Assembly (NCBI RefSeq): GCF_001729485.1
Contig: NZ_CP017157.1
Coordinates: forward strand, 6,882,001-6,946,000
Source: Streptomyces lydicus
GTDB taxonomy: Bacteria > Actinomycetota > Actinomycetes > Streptomycetales > Streptomycetaceae
Reading direction: 5' to 3'
Length of the DNA stretch: 64,000 nucleotides
In this document: positions 17,964 to 25,646 of the stretch, piece by piece
Layout of the letters: every line of letters starts with the position of its first letter
Numbering within the stretch: position 1 is the stretch's first letter
Made by a program: the position numbers and the translations under genes
The notes under the pieces: generated by a model
The model's input: only the letters and a program-made list of their open reading frames with translations
Told to the model about the DNA's origin: nothing
Database searches by the model: none

Positions 17964-19412
17964 ATGTCTGATCTTCCCCGCAAGGCGGTCACCCGCACCG
18001 CCAAGCTGGCCGCGCTGCCACTGGGGTTCGCCGGCCGTGCCACCTGGGGCCTCGGCAAGCGGATCGGCGGCAGATCCGCCGAGATCGTGGGCCGTGAGCT
18101 GCAACAGCGCACCGCCGAACAGCTCTTCAAGGTACTCGGGGAGCTCAAGGGCGGAGCGATGAAGTTCGGGCAGGCCCTGTCGGTCTTCGAGTCGGCCCTG
18201 CCCGAGGAGATCGCCGGGCCCTACCGCGCCGCGCTGACCAAACTCCAGGAGGCGGCGCCGCCGATGCCGACGAGCACGGTGCACGCGGTGCTCACGGAGC
18301 GGCTCGGCGAGGACTGGCGGGAGCTGTTCGAGGAGTTCGAGGACAAACCGGCCGCGGCGGCGTCGATCGGTCAGGTGCACCGGGCGGTGTGGCACGACGG
18401 CCGGGAGGTCGCCGTCAAGGTGCAGTACCCGGGCGCCGGTCAGGCACTGCTGTCGGATCTGTCGCAGTTGAGCCGGTTCGCCCGGCTGCTGGGGCCGCTG
18501 ATCCCGGGCATGGACATCAAGCCGCTGATCACCGAGTTGCGCGACCGGGTCTCCGAGGAGCTCGACTACGGCCTGGAGGCCGAGGCCCAGCAGGCGCACG
18601 CCGAGGAGTTCGCCGACGACCCGGACGTGACCGTGCCGGCCGTCGTGCACCAGTGCGAGCAGGTCCTGGTGACGGAGTGGCTGGAGGGGGTGCCGCTGTC
18701 CGAGGTCATCGCGGACGGCACGGACGAGCAGCGCGACCGGGCCGGGCAGCTGCTGGCACGGTTCCTGTTCTCCGGCCCGGCCCGCACCGGGCTGCTGCAC
18801 GCCGACCCGCATCCGGGCAACTTCCGGCTGCTCCCCGGGGACTCCCCGGACGCGCCCGCCGCGGAATGGCGGCTGGGCGTGCTCGACTTCGGCACCGTCG
18901 ACCGGCTGCCCGACGGGCTGCCCCCGACGATCGGCACCTCACTGCGGATGACGCTGGACGGCGAGGCGGAGGCGGTCTACCAGCAGCTGTGCGACGAGGG
19001 CTTCGTCAAGGAATCCATCGACCTGGACCCGGACGCGGTGCTGGAGTATCTGCTGCCGATCATCGAGCCCGCGCAGGTGGACGCGTTCACCTTCACCCGC
19101 GGCTGGATGCGGCAGCAGGCGACCCGCATCGGAGACCCGCGCTCCCCCGCCTACCAACTGGCCAAGCGGCTCAACCTGCCGCCCGCGTATCTGCTCATCC
19201 ACCGTGTGACGTTGAGCACCATCGGCGTGCTGTGCCAGCTGGGCGCGACGGTGCGGCTGCGGGACGAGCTGGAGGCGTGGATGCCGGGCTTCGTGCCCGA
19301 GGAGGAGCCGGCCGGCGCCGACCTCCCCGACGTCGCCGCGTCCGTCCCGGCGGACCGTGCGAAGACCGGCGCCGACGCGCGTGCGGAAGAAGTCGAGGAG
19401 TCCACCGCCTGA
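17964..19412 (+). CDS. ABC1/UbiB/ADCK-family atypical kinase, 482 aa
   Basis: Atypical protein-kinase-like ATPase. The family KxGQ motif (MKFGQALSVFE, residues about 66-76) replaces the usual N-lobe entry. The Ala-rich loop is AAASIGQVHRA, the catalytic segment LLHADPHPGNF, and the metal site VLDFGTVDRLP. Relatives support quinone or lipid metabolism; the substrate here is unknown, and actinobacteria without ubiquinone retain this gene. ATG 17964 has GGAGGGG 5 nt upstream. The C-terminal 40 residues are a charged disordered tail. It is likely co-transcribed with the ThiF-like gene. Confidence 0.93.
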   Translation: MSDLPRKAVTRTAKLAALPLGFAGRATWGLGKRIGGRSAEIVGRELQQRTAEQLFKVLGELKGGAMKFGQALSVFESALPEEIAGPYRAALTKLQEAAPPMPTSTVHAVLTERLGEDWRELFEEFEDKPAAAASIGQVHRAVWHDGREVAVKVQYPGAGQALLSDLSQLSRFARLLGPLIPGMDIKPLITELRDRVSEELDYGLEAEAQQAHAEEFADDPDVTVPAVVHQCEQVLVTEWLEGVPLSEVIADGTDEQRDRAGQLLARFLFSGPARTGLLHADPHPGNFRLLPGDSPDAPAAEWRLGVLDFGTVDRLPDGLPPTIGTSLRMTLDGEAEAVYQQLCDEGFVKESIDLDPDAVLEYLLPIIEPAQVDAFTFTRGWMRQQATRIGDPRSPAYQLAKRLNLPPAYLLIHRVTLSTIGVLCQLGATVRLRDELEAWMPGFVPEEEPAGADLPDVAASVPADRAKTGADARAEEVEESTA

Positions 19413-19419
19413 CCCCGCC

Positions 19420-19445
19420 GCCGGGCGCCGACCGCGGCGCCCGGC
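19420..19445. terminator. Convergent hairpin between ABC1 kinase and zinc-ribbon genes
   Basis: 10-bp perfect stem GCCGGGCGCC / GGCGCCCGGC with a GACCGC loop in the short space between the convergent genes ending at 19412 and 19447. There is no T tract, so termination strength is uncertain. Confidence 0.5.
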
Positions 19446-19446
19446 C

Positions 19447-19644
19447 TCACCACCAGCTGGAATCCAGGCGTCCCTCGATCGCCCGGATGTTCTCCCGCGC
19501 GCAGGCGTCACAGAAGTAGCGGCGCTCACCGTTCTCCACGGAGCAGGTCCAGGTCGGCAAGGTGCCCTCGGCCACCGCACCGCATCCGGCGCACACCGTG
19601 CGCCCGTCGGCCAACTCCGCCTGTTCGTGCGTCTTCTGGTTCAC
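19447..19644 (-). CDS. Small zinc-ribbon protein, 65 aa
   Basis: Two CxxC knuckles (Cys18/Cys21 and Cys45/Cys48) plus Cys34 predict a single zinc ribbon. The C-terminus is EGRLDSSWW. No catalytic motif. ATG 19644 begins MNQKTHEQAELADGR. It lies downstream of the wblC operon, beyond a hairpin at 19692-19723. The function is unknown; short zinc ribbons of this kind often bind nucleic acid or protein. Confidence 0.8.
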   Translation of the reverse strand: MNQKTHEQAELADGRTVCAGCGAVAEGTLPTWTCSVENGERRYFCDACARENIRAIEGRLDSSWW

Positions 19645-19691
19645 CGTCCGACGATATCCCCGTCAACCGCACGAAGCCGGATACAACGCAC

Positions 19692-19723
19692 CACGGGGCC
19701 CGCCCTGTCGGACGGGCCCCGTG
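19692..19723 (-). terminator. Terminator of the wblC operon
   Basis: 11-bp perfect stem CACGGGGCCCG / CGGGCCCCGTG with a 10-nt loop, 27 bp after the stop of the last wblC-operon gene. There is no clear T run. Confidence 0.6.
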
Positions 19724-19749
19724 AAGGGCGGCGGTGTCAGCGGACCGCG

Positions 19750-20067
19750 TTACTGCATCACGGCCATGGCCAGCGCACGGCGGGCCCGCAGCGAAGCGCG
19801 CTCGGCGCGCCGCTGCATCCGCCGCGCGGCGGCGAGCCGCTGCCCCCTGCGTTCGGACTCGGCCTCCCGCAGGCGTTCATGCATATGCGCACGCGCCAAG
19901 GCTTCTGGGATGAGTTGCATGGCGTGGTTCCTGTTCTGACGCGACTCGATCGCGTCGGCGTTCGCGGGGACGGGGGTGTCGGTGAAGAGGGAGTTCATCG
20001 TGGGGTCCTGCTTCTTGGGATCCCGTGTGACGGGACGGTCGATCGTTCCTGTGCCGGTGGTGTTCAT
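19750..20067 (-). CDS. Small basic protein translationally coupled to wblC, 105 aa
   Basis: ATG 20067 overlaps the wblC stop (ATGA), so its translation is coupled to WblC. The C-terminal half is a long, very basic amphipathic helix (RLAAARRMQRRAERASLRAR). There is no known domain. Two internal in-frame starts deserve attention: ATG 19998 (MNSLFTDTPVP) and ATG 19920 (MQLIPEALARAHMHERL). The latter has AGGAA about 7 nt upstream and would give a 56-residue product, so the shorter form may be the main one. Its Arg-rich nature suggests nucleic-acid or ribosome contact; this is inference. Confidence 0.7.
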   Translation of the reverse strand: MNTTGTGTIDRPVTRDPKKQDPTMNSLFTDTPVPANADAIESRQNRNHAMQLIPEALARAHMHERLREAESERRGQRLAAARRMQRRAERASLRARRALAMAVMQ

Positions 20068-20417
20068 GCCGCGACCGGGTTCTTGCGCGGACGGCCACGC
20101 GGGCGCTTCCGCGGCACCACGACGCCCTGGACGAAGAGCTCGCCACCCCAGACGCCCCACGGCTCACGGCGGTCCTTGGCGCCGGCGAGGCAAGCCTCAC
20201 GGACCGGACAGGTCTGGCACAGCGTCTTGGCGTACTCGACGTCGGCCGGGGACTCGGCGAAGAAGACCTCCGGGTCATAGGTGCGGCACGGAACCGCGGC
20301 GCCGAGGCGGTCGATCTCGTCGTCGAGCTCGGTGAGGGGCAGCAAGGAGTTCTCCTGGGGGTCGGGCGGAGGGATCAGGTCGGTCGCTACGGACGGGGTG
20401 TGCGTCTGCAGTTGCAC
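20064..20417 (-). CDS. wblC: WblC/WhiB7-type transcription regulator, 117 aa
   Basis: Iron-sulfur WhiB-like protein that acts with the primary sigma factor to switch on intrinsic antibiotic-resistance genes after ribosome inhibition. The four cluster cysteines are 44, 67, 70 and 76 (C-x22-C-x2-C-x5-C), followed by the GVWGG turn at 88-92. The AT-hook RGRPRK at 107-112 distinguishes WhiB7/WblC from other Wbl proteins. GTG 20417 has GAGGAA about 9 nt upstream. A leader ORF and an intrinsic terminator precede it (20467-20861). Its stop overlaps the next gene. Expression should depend on read-through of that terminator. Confidence 0.95.
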   Translation of the reverse strand: MQLQTHTPSVATDLIPPPDPQENSLLPLTELDDEIDRLGAAVPCRTYDPEVFFAESPADVEYAKTLCQTCPVREACLAGAKDRREPWGVWGGELFVQGVVVPRKRPRGRPRKNPVAA

Positions 20418-20466
20418 GGTGTGTGTTCCTCGTCTGTTTCGGCCCGCTGGTGGCGGACGGCTGGGG

Positions 20467-20508
20467 CAAACAAAAGGGCCGCGGATCCCGGTGTGGGTTC
20501 CGCGGCCC
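20467..20508 (-). promoter_or_regulatory. Intrinsic terminator in wblC leader (attenuator)
   Basis: On the minus strand, GGGCCGCGGAACCC and GGGATCCGCGGCCC form a 14-bp stem with one mismatch and an ACACC loop, followed at once by TTTTGTTT. This is a textbook Rho-independent terminator, but it lies inside the wblC transcript, between the leader ORF stop (20535) and the wblC start (20417). A second perfect hairpin, CCTGATC-loop-GATCAGG at 20522-20539, contains the leader ORF stop codon. The layout fits ribosome-controlled attenuation as described for whiB7/wblC leaders. Confidence 0.88.
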
Positions 20509-20534
20509 TGGAAGGTGCCGACCTGATCTGCCGA

Positions 20535-20861
20535 TCAGGCTGGATCTCTCCAGGGTTCGAGGCCGCGGTAGGCCCACATTGCATGCTGCGTCTGGTACTG
20601 CTCCCGGGATTCGGCACCGTTGGCCGCCGCGAAGGCAAAGGCATTCGCCTTGGCCGCCACTGCTACTGCCGCAGGTGCCTCGGTCGGTCGCGCGGTGCGC
20701 TCGCTGCGCGTCAGCACGGCGAGGGACTCGGGGCGCGCGACCTCGGTACCGGAGGGGCGGCCGAAGCCGGACAGACCGGTGCCCAGGAGCGAGGAGCCGA
20801 GAGTGCAGGTGGCGACGACCGACAGATCGGTCATTTTGTTGGTCTCGTTAATGCTGATCAC
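20535..20861 (-). CDS. wblC leader ORF (uORF), 108 codons
   Basis: GTG 20861 has GAGGAGG 8 nt upstream, one of the strongest ribosome sites in the window, so this frame is probably translated. It begins ISINETNKMTDLSVVATCTL with AT-rich codons, then continues with normal high-GC codons, and ends in the Trp/Arg-bearing AMWAYRGLEPWRDPA. The stop lies in a small hairpin just before the attenuator. The peptide has no domain or signal; its likely job is to couple ribosome movement to folding of the leader RNA so that stalling by translation inhibitors prevents termination before wblC. ATG 20834 is an alternative start. Confidence 0.75.
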   Translation of the reverse strand: MISINETNKMTDLSVVATCTLGSSLLGTGLSGFGRPSGTEVARPESLAVLTRSERTARPTEAPAAVAVAAKANAFAFAAANGAESREQYQTQHAMWAYRGLEPWRDPA

Positions 20862-20973
20862 TGGTCTCGCCTCCTCTCGGCGTCTCGGTGGACCGGGAAT
20901 CCCGTTCCAGGGTGTTCAAGTACAGCACGGATCGATCGGATCTCGGAAGGTTCCGTTGTCTCCGTGCTTCCGA

Positions 20974-21010
20974 AGGCTATGGGGATGCGCTCCGCGCGCG
21001 CAAACTATTT
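20974..21010 (-). promoter_or_regulatory. Predicted wblC promoter with AT-rich upstream element
   Basis: Minus strand: AAAAATAG (overlapping the uvrD2 stop codon), then -35 TTGCGC (21003-20998), an 18-bp spacer, and -10 TAGCCT (20979-20974, fitting TANNNT). An AT-rich patch just upstream of the -35 is the feature by which WhiB7/WblC with its AT-hook recognises target promoters, so autoregulation is likely. Predicted start near 20967, about 105 nt before the uORF. Confidence 0.55.
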
Positions 21011-23233
21011 TTCCGACGAGTTTTTCGCGGCGCCCCCGGACCCGTCCCCGGAGGCTTCCATGAGCTCCTCGCCGGCGCAGAGCGCCAGCACAGCACTGCC
21101 GTAGCGGTCGAACTTGCGCCGCCCCACACCTGAGATGACCGCAAGCTCCGCTTCGGTTCCCGGAACGGCCTCCGCGATCGCCATCAACGTCTTGTCGGTG
21201 AAGATGCAGTAGGCCGGCTGGCGCAGGCGCGCCGCCTGCCCGGCCCGCCACTCGCACAGCCGCTCGTACAGCGCCTCGTCCAGCTCGGACGGGCAGTCCT
21301 CACACCGCATCAGCTTCATCTCGCCGGCGTCCGTCAGCGTGCGGTTGCAGACCCGGCAGCGGGCCGGGCTGCGGTGCCGGGGCCGCCCGGCCGCCGCCGG
21401 AGCCCCGCTGCCGCGCTCGACGCCCCCGGAGACCGCGCCCGGCGTACGCCGCCCCGCACCGGTCCCTGAACCGGGCCGCAGGCCCCTCAGGAAGCGGCTG
21501 GCGCTGCGGGAGGCCCGTCCGCCGGGGGACCGCGCCAGCGACCACGAGAGCGCCAGATGCTGCCGGGCGCGGGTGACGCCGACATACAGCAGCCGGCGCT
21601 CCTCCTCGACCTGCTCCTCGGTCCGCGCGTAGGTGATCGGCATCATGCCTTCGGTGAGGCCCACCAGGAAGACGGCATCCCACTCCAGGCCCTTGGCGGC
21701 GTGCAGGGAGGCGAGCGTCACCCCCTCGACCGTCGGGGCGTGCTGGGCATGGGCACGCTCGTCCAGCTCCGCGACGAGATCGGCGAGCGACGCCGCGGGC
21801 CGGGCCCGCGCGAAGTCCTCCGCCAGCCGCACCAGGGCCGCCAGCGACTCCCAGCGGTCCCGCGCCGCCCCCGCACCGGCCGGCGGTTCACCCGTCCAGC
21901 CCATGTCGCTGAGCACCGCCCGCACCTCGGACGGCAGGTCCACCGCATCGTCCAGCAGCGTGTCGTTCGCCCCGAAGCGAGCCGCACCACGCAGCTTGAT
22001 GCCCGCCTCACGCACCTCGGGCCGCTCGAAGAACCGCTCCGCGCCCCGCAGCTGGTACGACACCCCGGCATCGGCCAGCGCCTGCTCGTAGACCTCGGAC
22101 TGGGCGTTGACGCGGAAGAGCACCGCGATCTCACTGGCCGGCACCCCCGACGCGATCAGGTCACGGATGCGGCGGGCGGTGCCCTCGGCCTCGGCCGGCC
22201 CGTCCGAGTACTCCGTGTACACCGGCTCCGGACCGGCCGCCCGCTGCGAGATCAGCTCCAGGCGGTGCTCCGCGGCGCGCCCCTTGGCCTGCGAGAGCAG
22301 CCCGTTGGCGAGGTGCACGACCTGTGGGGTGGAGCGGTAGTCGCGGACGAGTTTGACGACCGTCGCGTTCGGGTGGCGGGTGCGGAAATTGAGGAGGTGG
22401 TCGGGGGTGGCGCCGGTGAAGCTGTAGATCGTCTGGCTGGCGTCGCCCACCACGCACAGGTTGTCGCGGTCGCCGAGCCACAGCTCCAGCAGCCGCTGCT
22501 GCAGCGGGCTGACGTCCTGGTACTCGTCGACGACGAAGTGCTGATACTGGGCGCGGACCTGTTCGGCGATGTCGTGCCGGTCCTGCAGCACGCCCACGGT
22601 GAGCAGCAGCACGTCCTCGAAGTCGATCGTGCCGCGGTCACGCTTGAGCTGTTCGTACGTGCCGTAGATCTGCCCGATCTCCGCCGGATCACGAGGGGCC
22701 TCGCGGGCCGCCTTGACGACGGCCGCCGGATAGTCGGCCGGTACGGTCTGCGTCACCTTGGACCATTCGATCTCGGCGGTGACATCCCGCAGCTCGTTGC
22801 GGTCGAGCCGGATCCGGCAGCGGGCCGCCGCCTCCGACACGAGCTGGACCTTGCGCTCCAGCAGCCGCGGCACCTCCCCGCCGACGGCCTTCGGCCAGAA
22901 GAACTGCAGTTGCCGCAGCGCGGCGGAGTGGAACGTCCGCGCCTGGACCCCGCCGGCGCCGAGCTGCCGCAGCCGGCCCCGCATCTCGCCGGCCGCGCGG
23001 GCGGTGAAAGTGACAGCGAGCACACTCGCGGGCTGCAGAATGCCCGCCCGGACCCCGTACGCGATCCGGTGCGTGATCGCCCGCGTCTTGCCCGTACCGG
23101 CACCGGCCAGCACACACACCGGACCGTGCAGAGCCGTCGCGACCTCCCGCTGCTCGGGGTCGAGCCCGTCGAGCACCCCGTCGGCCGAGTCCGGCACCCG
23201 CGGGAAGAGAGAGGAGTCTGTTGCTGCTGTCAC
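21005..23233 (-). CDS. uvrD2: ATP-dependent DNA helicase UvrD2, 742 aa
   Basis: Superfamily 1A 3'-5' helicase. Walker A GAGTGKT is at residues 44-50, the DExx box is VVDEYQD, the SF1 motif is VVGDASQTIYSFTG, and motif V/VI contains TLASLHAAKGLEWD and YVGVTRARQHL. The C-terminal part carries a tetracysteine zinc site (CRVC and CEDC, about residues 612-635), then an HRDC domain ending SGVGRRKFDRYG. This architecture defines the actinobacterial UvrD2 class rather than UvrD1/PcrA. ATG 23233. It stops at TAG 21005, inside the predicted wblC promoter. It is upstream of wblC on the same strand, as in mycobacteria. Confidence 0.93.
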   Translation of the reverse strand: MTAATDSSLFPRVPDSADGVLDGLDPEQREVATALHGPVCVLAGAGTGKTRAITHRIAYGVRAGILQPASVLAVTFTARAAGEMRGRLRQLGAGGVQARTFHSAALRQLQFFWPKAVGGEVPRLLERKVQLVSEAAARCRIRLDRNELRDVTAEIEWSKVTQTVPADYPAAVVKAAREAPRDPAEIGQIYGTYEQLKRDRGTIDFEDVLLLTVGVLQDRHDIAEQVRAQYQHFVVDEYQDVSPLQQRLLELWLGDRDNLCVVGDASQTIYSFTGATPDHLLNFRTRHPNATVVKLVRDYRSTPQVVHLANGLLSQAKGRAAEHRLELISQRAAGPEPVYTEYSDGPAEAEGTARRIRDLIASGVPASEIAVLFRVNAQSEVYEQALADAGVSYQLRGAERFFERPEVREAGIKLRGAARFGANDTLLDDAVDLPSEVRAVLSDMGWTGEPPAGAGAARDRWESLAALVRLAEDFARARPAASLADLVAELDERAHAQHAPTVEGVTLASLHAAKGLEWDAVFLVGLTEGMMPITYARTEEQVEEERRLLYVGVTRARQHLALSWSLARSPGGRASRSASRFLRGLRPGSGTGAGRRTPGAVSGGVERGSGAPAAAGRPRHRSPARCRVCNRTLTDAGEMKLMRCEDCPSELDEALYERLCEWRAGQAARLRQPAYCIFTDKTLMAIAEAVPGTEAELAVISGVGRRKFDRYGSAVLALCAGEELMEASGDGSGGAAKNSSEK

Positions 23234-23407
23234 CCCGCCATGCTGCCAGGTCCGCGAAGCCGCCCGTGAAGCCTGCCCACAGCCCCGGCCCCCCGGTCAT
23301 ACGCATCCCACTCCCTGTGCACGACCGACAGCAGCCGGCGAGGGCGAGTGCTTTGCTGAGTCTGTGATTACGGCGCGGACCGGGCTCGGGGCTGGGGCGG
23401 GCGGGGC

Positions 23408-23500
23408 GGCCTCGGGGGTGGGGCGCGAGGGGCGCGGCCTCGGGCATGGGGCGCGAGGAGCGGCCTCGAAGCCGGGGCATGAGGGCGGCCTCGGGGATGG
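23408..23500 (+). repeat. Degenerate tandem repeat, about 4 units of 25-28 bp
   Basis: Units begin GGCCTCG at 23408, 23436, 23462 and 23487 and continue as variants of GGCATGGGGCGCGAGG. Spacing is 28, 26 and 25 bp. G-runs on the plus strand could form quadruplexes. Confidence 0.7.
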
Positions 23501-23521
23501 GGGCCTGCGGTTGCCTCTCCG

Positions 23522-23605
23522 CTGCGTCGGGCAGTTGTCCCTCCCGCATGAGGGCCGGGCGGTTGGCCCTCCCCGGTGAGGGCCGGGCGGCTGCCCCTCC
23601 CCTGG
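23522..23605 (+). repeat. Degenerate tandem repeat, 3 units of 28 bp
   Basis: GAGGGCCGGGCGG followed by T/C-rich GCCCCTCCC starts at 23550 and 23578, with a weaker unit before. The period is 28 bp. It is unrelated in sequence to the other two blocks but has the same period. Confidence 0.65.
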
Positions 23606-23940
23606 GCCACGGGAGGGAGGGGGAGCGACGGCTGAGGGGTATGGGGGCGGGAGTGGGTGGGGGTGGGGGTCCCCCCCGGGGAGTCAGGGCGCGGGGAGCC
23701 GCGGGGTCCGGGCAGGAAGGCGGAGCAGGGGCGCAGATCACGGGGGCAGGGCAGGGGCAGATCAGGAGGGCGGGGGCAGAGGGACGAAGCAGGAAGGCGG
23801 GGGCACCGGGGCGCGGGAGCGCCCGAGGCGAGCAGGCGGGAGCCCCGGGGCCGGAGCGGCCCCGGCGGCGGGCGGGAGCACCCCGGGCAGGCAGGAGCGC
23901 CCCAGGCGGGCAGGAGCGCGGGAACGCCCGGGACGGGCCG

Positions 23941-24082
23941 GGAACGCAGGAACGCCCCCAGACAGGCGAGGAACGCAGGAACGCCCAGGACAGGCGGGGA
24001 ACGCAGGAACGCCCAGGACGGGCCGGGAACGCAGGAACGCCCAGGACAGGCGAGGAACGCAGGAACGCCCCGGGCGGGGCGC
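23941..24082 (+). repeat. Minisatellite, 5 units of 28 bp
   Basis: Units start GGAACGCAGGAACGCC at 23941, 23970, 23998, 24026 and 24054 and continue CAGGACAGGCGA with few changes. Degenerate relatives reach back to about 23850. The 28-bp period is not a multiple of three, which argues against a coding role. Confidence 0.85.
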
Positions 24083-24274
24083 AGGGAAAGCGGGGAGGGG
24101 CGGGGCGCAGGGAAAGCGGGAGGGGCGGCGGGGACGGGCGGGTTGCGGGCGAAAGCGGGGAGAGGGATGGGTTGCGGGGCCGGGTGGGAATTGCTTGGGG
24201 GGTGGTGTGCGTTGTGGTCTGTGGCCGCGCCGAGTGGGCGGTATGGATCATGACTTCGAAGGAGCGCGGGGCGC

Positions 24275-24520
24275 ATGGCGGGAACTGTGACGATGTACAG
24301 CACGACCTGGTGCGGTTACTGCCGTCGGCTGAAGGGCCAGATGGACCGTGAGGGAATCGCGTACACCGAGATCAACATCGAGCAGGACCCGGAGTCCGCG
24401 GCGTTCGTGGAGAAGGCGAACGGCGGCAACCAGACGGTGCCGACCGTGCTGTTCCCCGACGGTACGACGCTGACCAACCCGTCTCTGGCGCAGGTCAAGC
24501 AGAAGGTGGGCGCGGCCTGA
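24275..24520 (+). CDS. mrx1: Mycoredoxin (glutaredoxin-like), 81 aa
   Basis: Thioredoxin-fold reductase that removes mycothiol from S-mycothiolated proteins. The active site is Cys13-Gly-Tyr-Cys16 in TTWCGYCRRLK, the cis-proline segment is QTVPTVLFPDGT, and the length is typical of actinobacterial mycoredoxin 1. ATG 24275 follows AGGAGCGCGGGGCGC with GGAG about 9 nt upstream. A strong terminator follows at 24542-24587. It is divergent from uvrD2 across the repeat block; in mycobacteria the same gene also neighbours uvrD2 and whiB7. Confidence 0.92.
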   Translation: MAGTVTMYSTTWCGYCRRLKGQMDREGIAYTEINIEQDPESAAFVEKANGGNQTVPTVLFPDGTTLTNPSLAQVKQKVGAA

Positions 24521-24541
24521 GAGCCGTACGCGCACTGCTGA

Positions 24542-24587
24542 GGGCCGTCGGCCGGTCCCGTTGAGGGGTCCGGCCGACGGCCCTTTT
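24542..24587 (+). terminator. Intrinsic terminator of the mycoredoxin gene
   Basis: 14-bp perfect stem GGGCCGTCGGCCGG / CCGGCCGACGGCCC with a 14-nt loop, followed by TTTT. Confidence 0.9.
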
Positions 24588-24633
24588 GTGTGCTCGGGCC
24601 GCGCAGCGCTGTGTGCGCGGGCCGGTCAGCCCG

Positions 24634-25569
24634 TCACGGCTTCGGCAGCGGCTTGCCGTACCAGAGTTCGATCAGGCGGGCGGCGATGGAGATGCCGTAG
24701 GGCGGAAGGACCTCGCCGGATTCGAAGGCGGCGCGGAGGTCCTCGCGGGAGAACCAGCGGGCCTCCTCGATCTCCTCGCCGTCGACCTGGATCTCGGAGG
24801 ACGTGGCGCGGGCCATGAAGCCGAGCATCAGGCTGGACGGGAAGGGCCAGGGCTGGCTGGCGACGTACTCGACGTCACCGACGATCACTCCCGCCTCCTC
24901 GAAGACCTCGCGGGCCACCGACTGCTCGATGGACTCGCCCGGCTCGACGAAGCCCGCGAGGGTGGAGAAGCGGCCCTCGGGCCAGTGGACCTGGCGGCCG
25001 AGGAGCGCGCGGTCCTCCTCGTCGGTGACGAGCATGATCACGGCCGGGTCGGTACGGGGGTAGTGCTCGGCGCCGCAGGCGGGGCAGCGGCGGATGTGGC
25101 CGGCGGCGGCGATGACGGTGCGTTCGCCGCAGCGGGAGCAGAAGCGGTGCAGCCGCTGCCAGTTCTCCAGGGCGACGGCGTGCACGAGCAGGCCGGCGTC
25201 GCGGGGGGACAGCAGGAGGCCCGCCTCGCGGAGGCCGGCCGGGCGCGCGGACTGGTCCATGCGCCCGGGGAGGGTGTCCTTCTGGAGGGCGAAGTAGCTG
25301 ACGCCGTCGTCGTCGGTCCCGAGGTAGTAGCGGTGGGCCTCGGTCAGCGGCGCCTCGAAGGACGGCGTCATGATCAGTTCGGTGCGGCCGTCGGGGGTGT
25401 CGTCGATCAGCGCCTGGCCGCCGGACACCACGAAGACGCGCGTCGTCGGGTGGCTCCACGCCGCCGCCAGCCATGCCTCGTCGAGGCGGTGGTGGGCGGA
25501 GCGGTCGATGCCGCTCGGCGCGCTGAAGGTGATCGGCCGGTCGGCGGTGTGGTCGGTCCAGGTGGTCAC
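24634..25569 (-). CDS. nudC: NADH pyrophosphatase / NAD-cap decapping hydrolase NudC, 311 aa
   Basis: Cleaves the pyrophosphate of NADH to NMNH and AMP; homologues also remove NAD caps from RNA. A four-cysteine zinc ribbon (CSRCGER and CPACGAEHYPR) precedes the Nudix box (GFVEPGESIE, then REVFEEAG). The family-specific SQPWPFPSS substrate motif follows. GTG 25569 (MTTWTDHTADRP) is chosen from family N-termini; GGGGGAG lies 13 nt upstream. The frame is open to 26475 through the neighbouring gene. It is downstream of the M20 dipeptidase with a 77-bp gap. Confidence 0.93.
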   Translation of the reverse strand: MTTWTDHTADRPITFSAPSGIDRSAHHRLDEAWLAAAWSHPTTRVFVVSGGQALIDDTPDGRTELIMTPSFEAPLTEAHRYYLGTDDDGVSYFALQKDTLPGRMDQSARPAGLREAGLLLSPRDAGLLVHAVALENWQRLHRFCSRCGERTVIAAAGHIRRCPACGAEHYPRTDPAVIMLVTDEEDRALLGRQVHWPEGRFSTLAGFVEPGESIEQSVAREVFEEAGVIVGDVEYVASQPWPFPSSLMLGFMARATSSEIQVDGEEIEEARWFSREDLRAAFESGEVLPPYGISIAARLIELWYGKPLPKP

Positions 25570-25646
25570 TGCTGTTTCCAACTCCCCCTGAGGCGTGGGT
25601 GGGTGCTGCGTGATACGGGCGCGGAAGGTGGGCGGGGTGAGCGCGG

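Larger units (their letters stand above)
23234..24274. other. 1-kb non-coding G-rich spacer with minisatellites
   Basis: The space between the divergent uvrD2 and mycoredoxin genes contains no credible gene. Long open frames on both strands here encode only Pro/Arg/Gly/Ala-rich low-complexity sequence without ribosome sites, and they overlap each other. The plus strand is strongly G-biased and C-poor. It is composed of three families of imperfect repeats (near 23408-23500, 23522-23605 and 23850-24082), several with a 28-bp period. The mycoredoxin promoter should be in the last 100 bp. Confidence 0.75.

Noticed and set aside
23850..24082. CRISPR array
   Set aside because: The 28-bp period is repeat-to-repeat with no unique spacers, and no cas gene is present.
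23941..24082. Row of ECF-sigma -35 (GGAAC) promoters
   Set aside because: The GGAAC occurs only as part of the minisatellite unit; no matching -10 at proper spacing.
23446..24351. Long open frames on both strands in the repeat block (about 300-520 codons)
   Set aside because: Low-complexity Pro/Arg/Gly/Ala products, no ribosome sites, overlap with mycoredoxin and uvrD2, and a 28-bp repeat period that breaks the reading frame.
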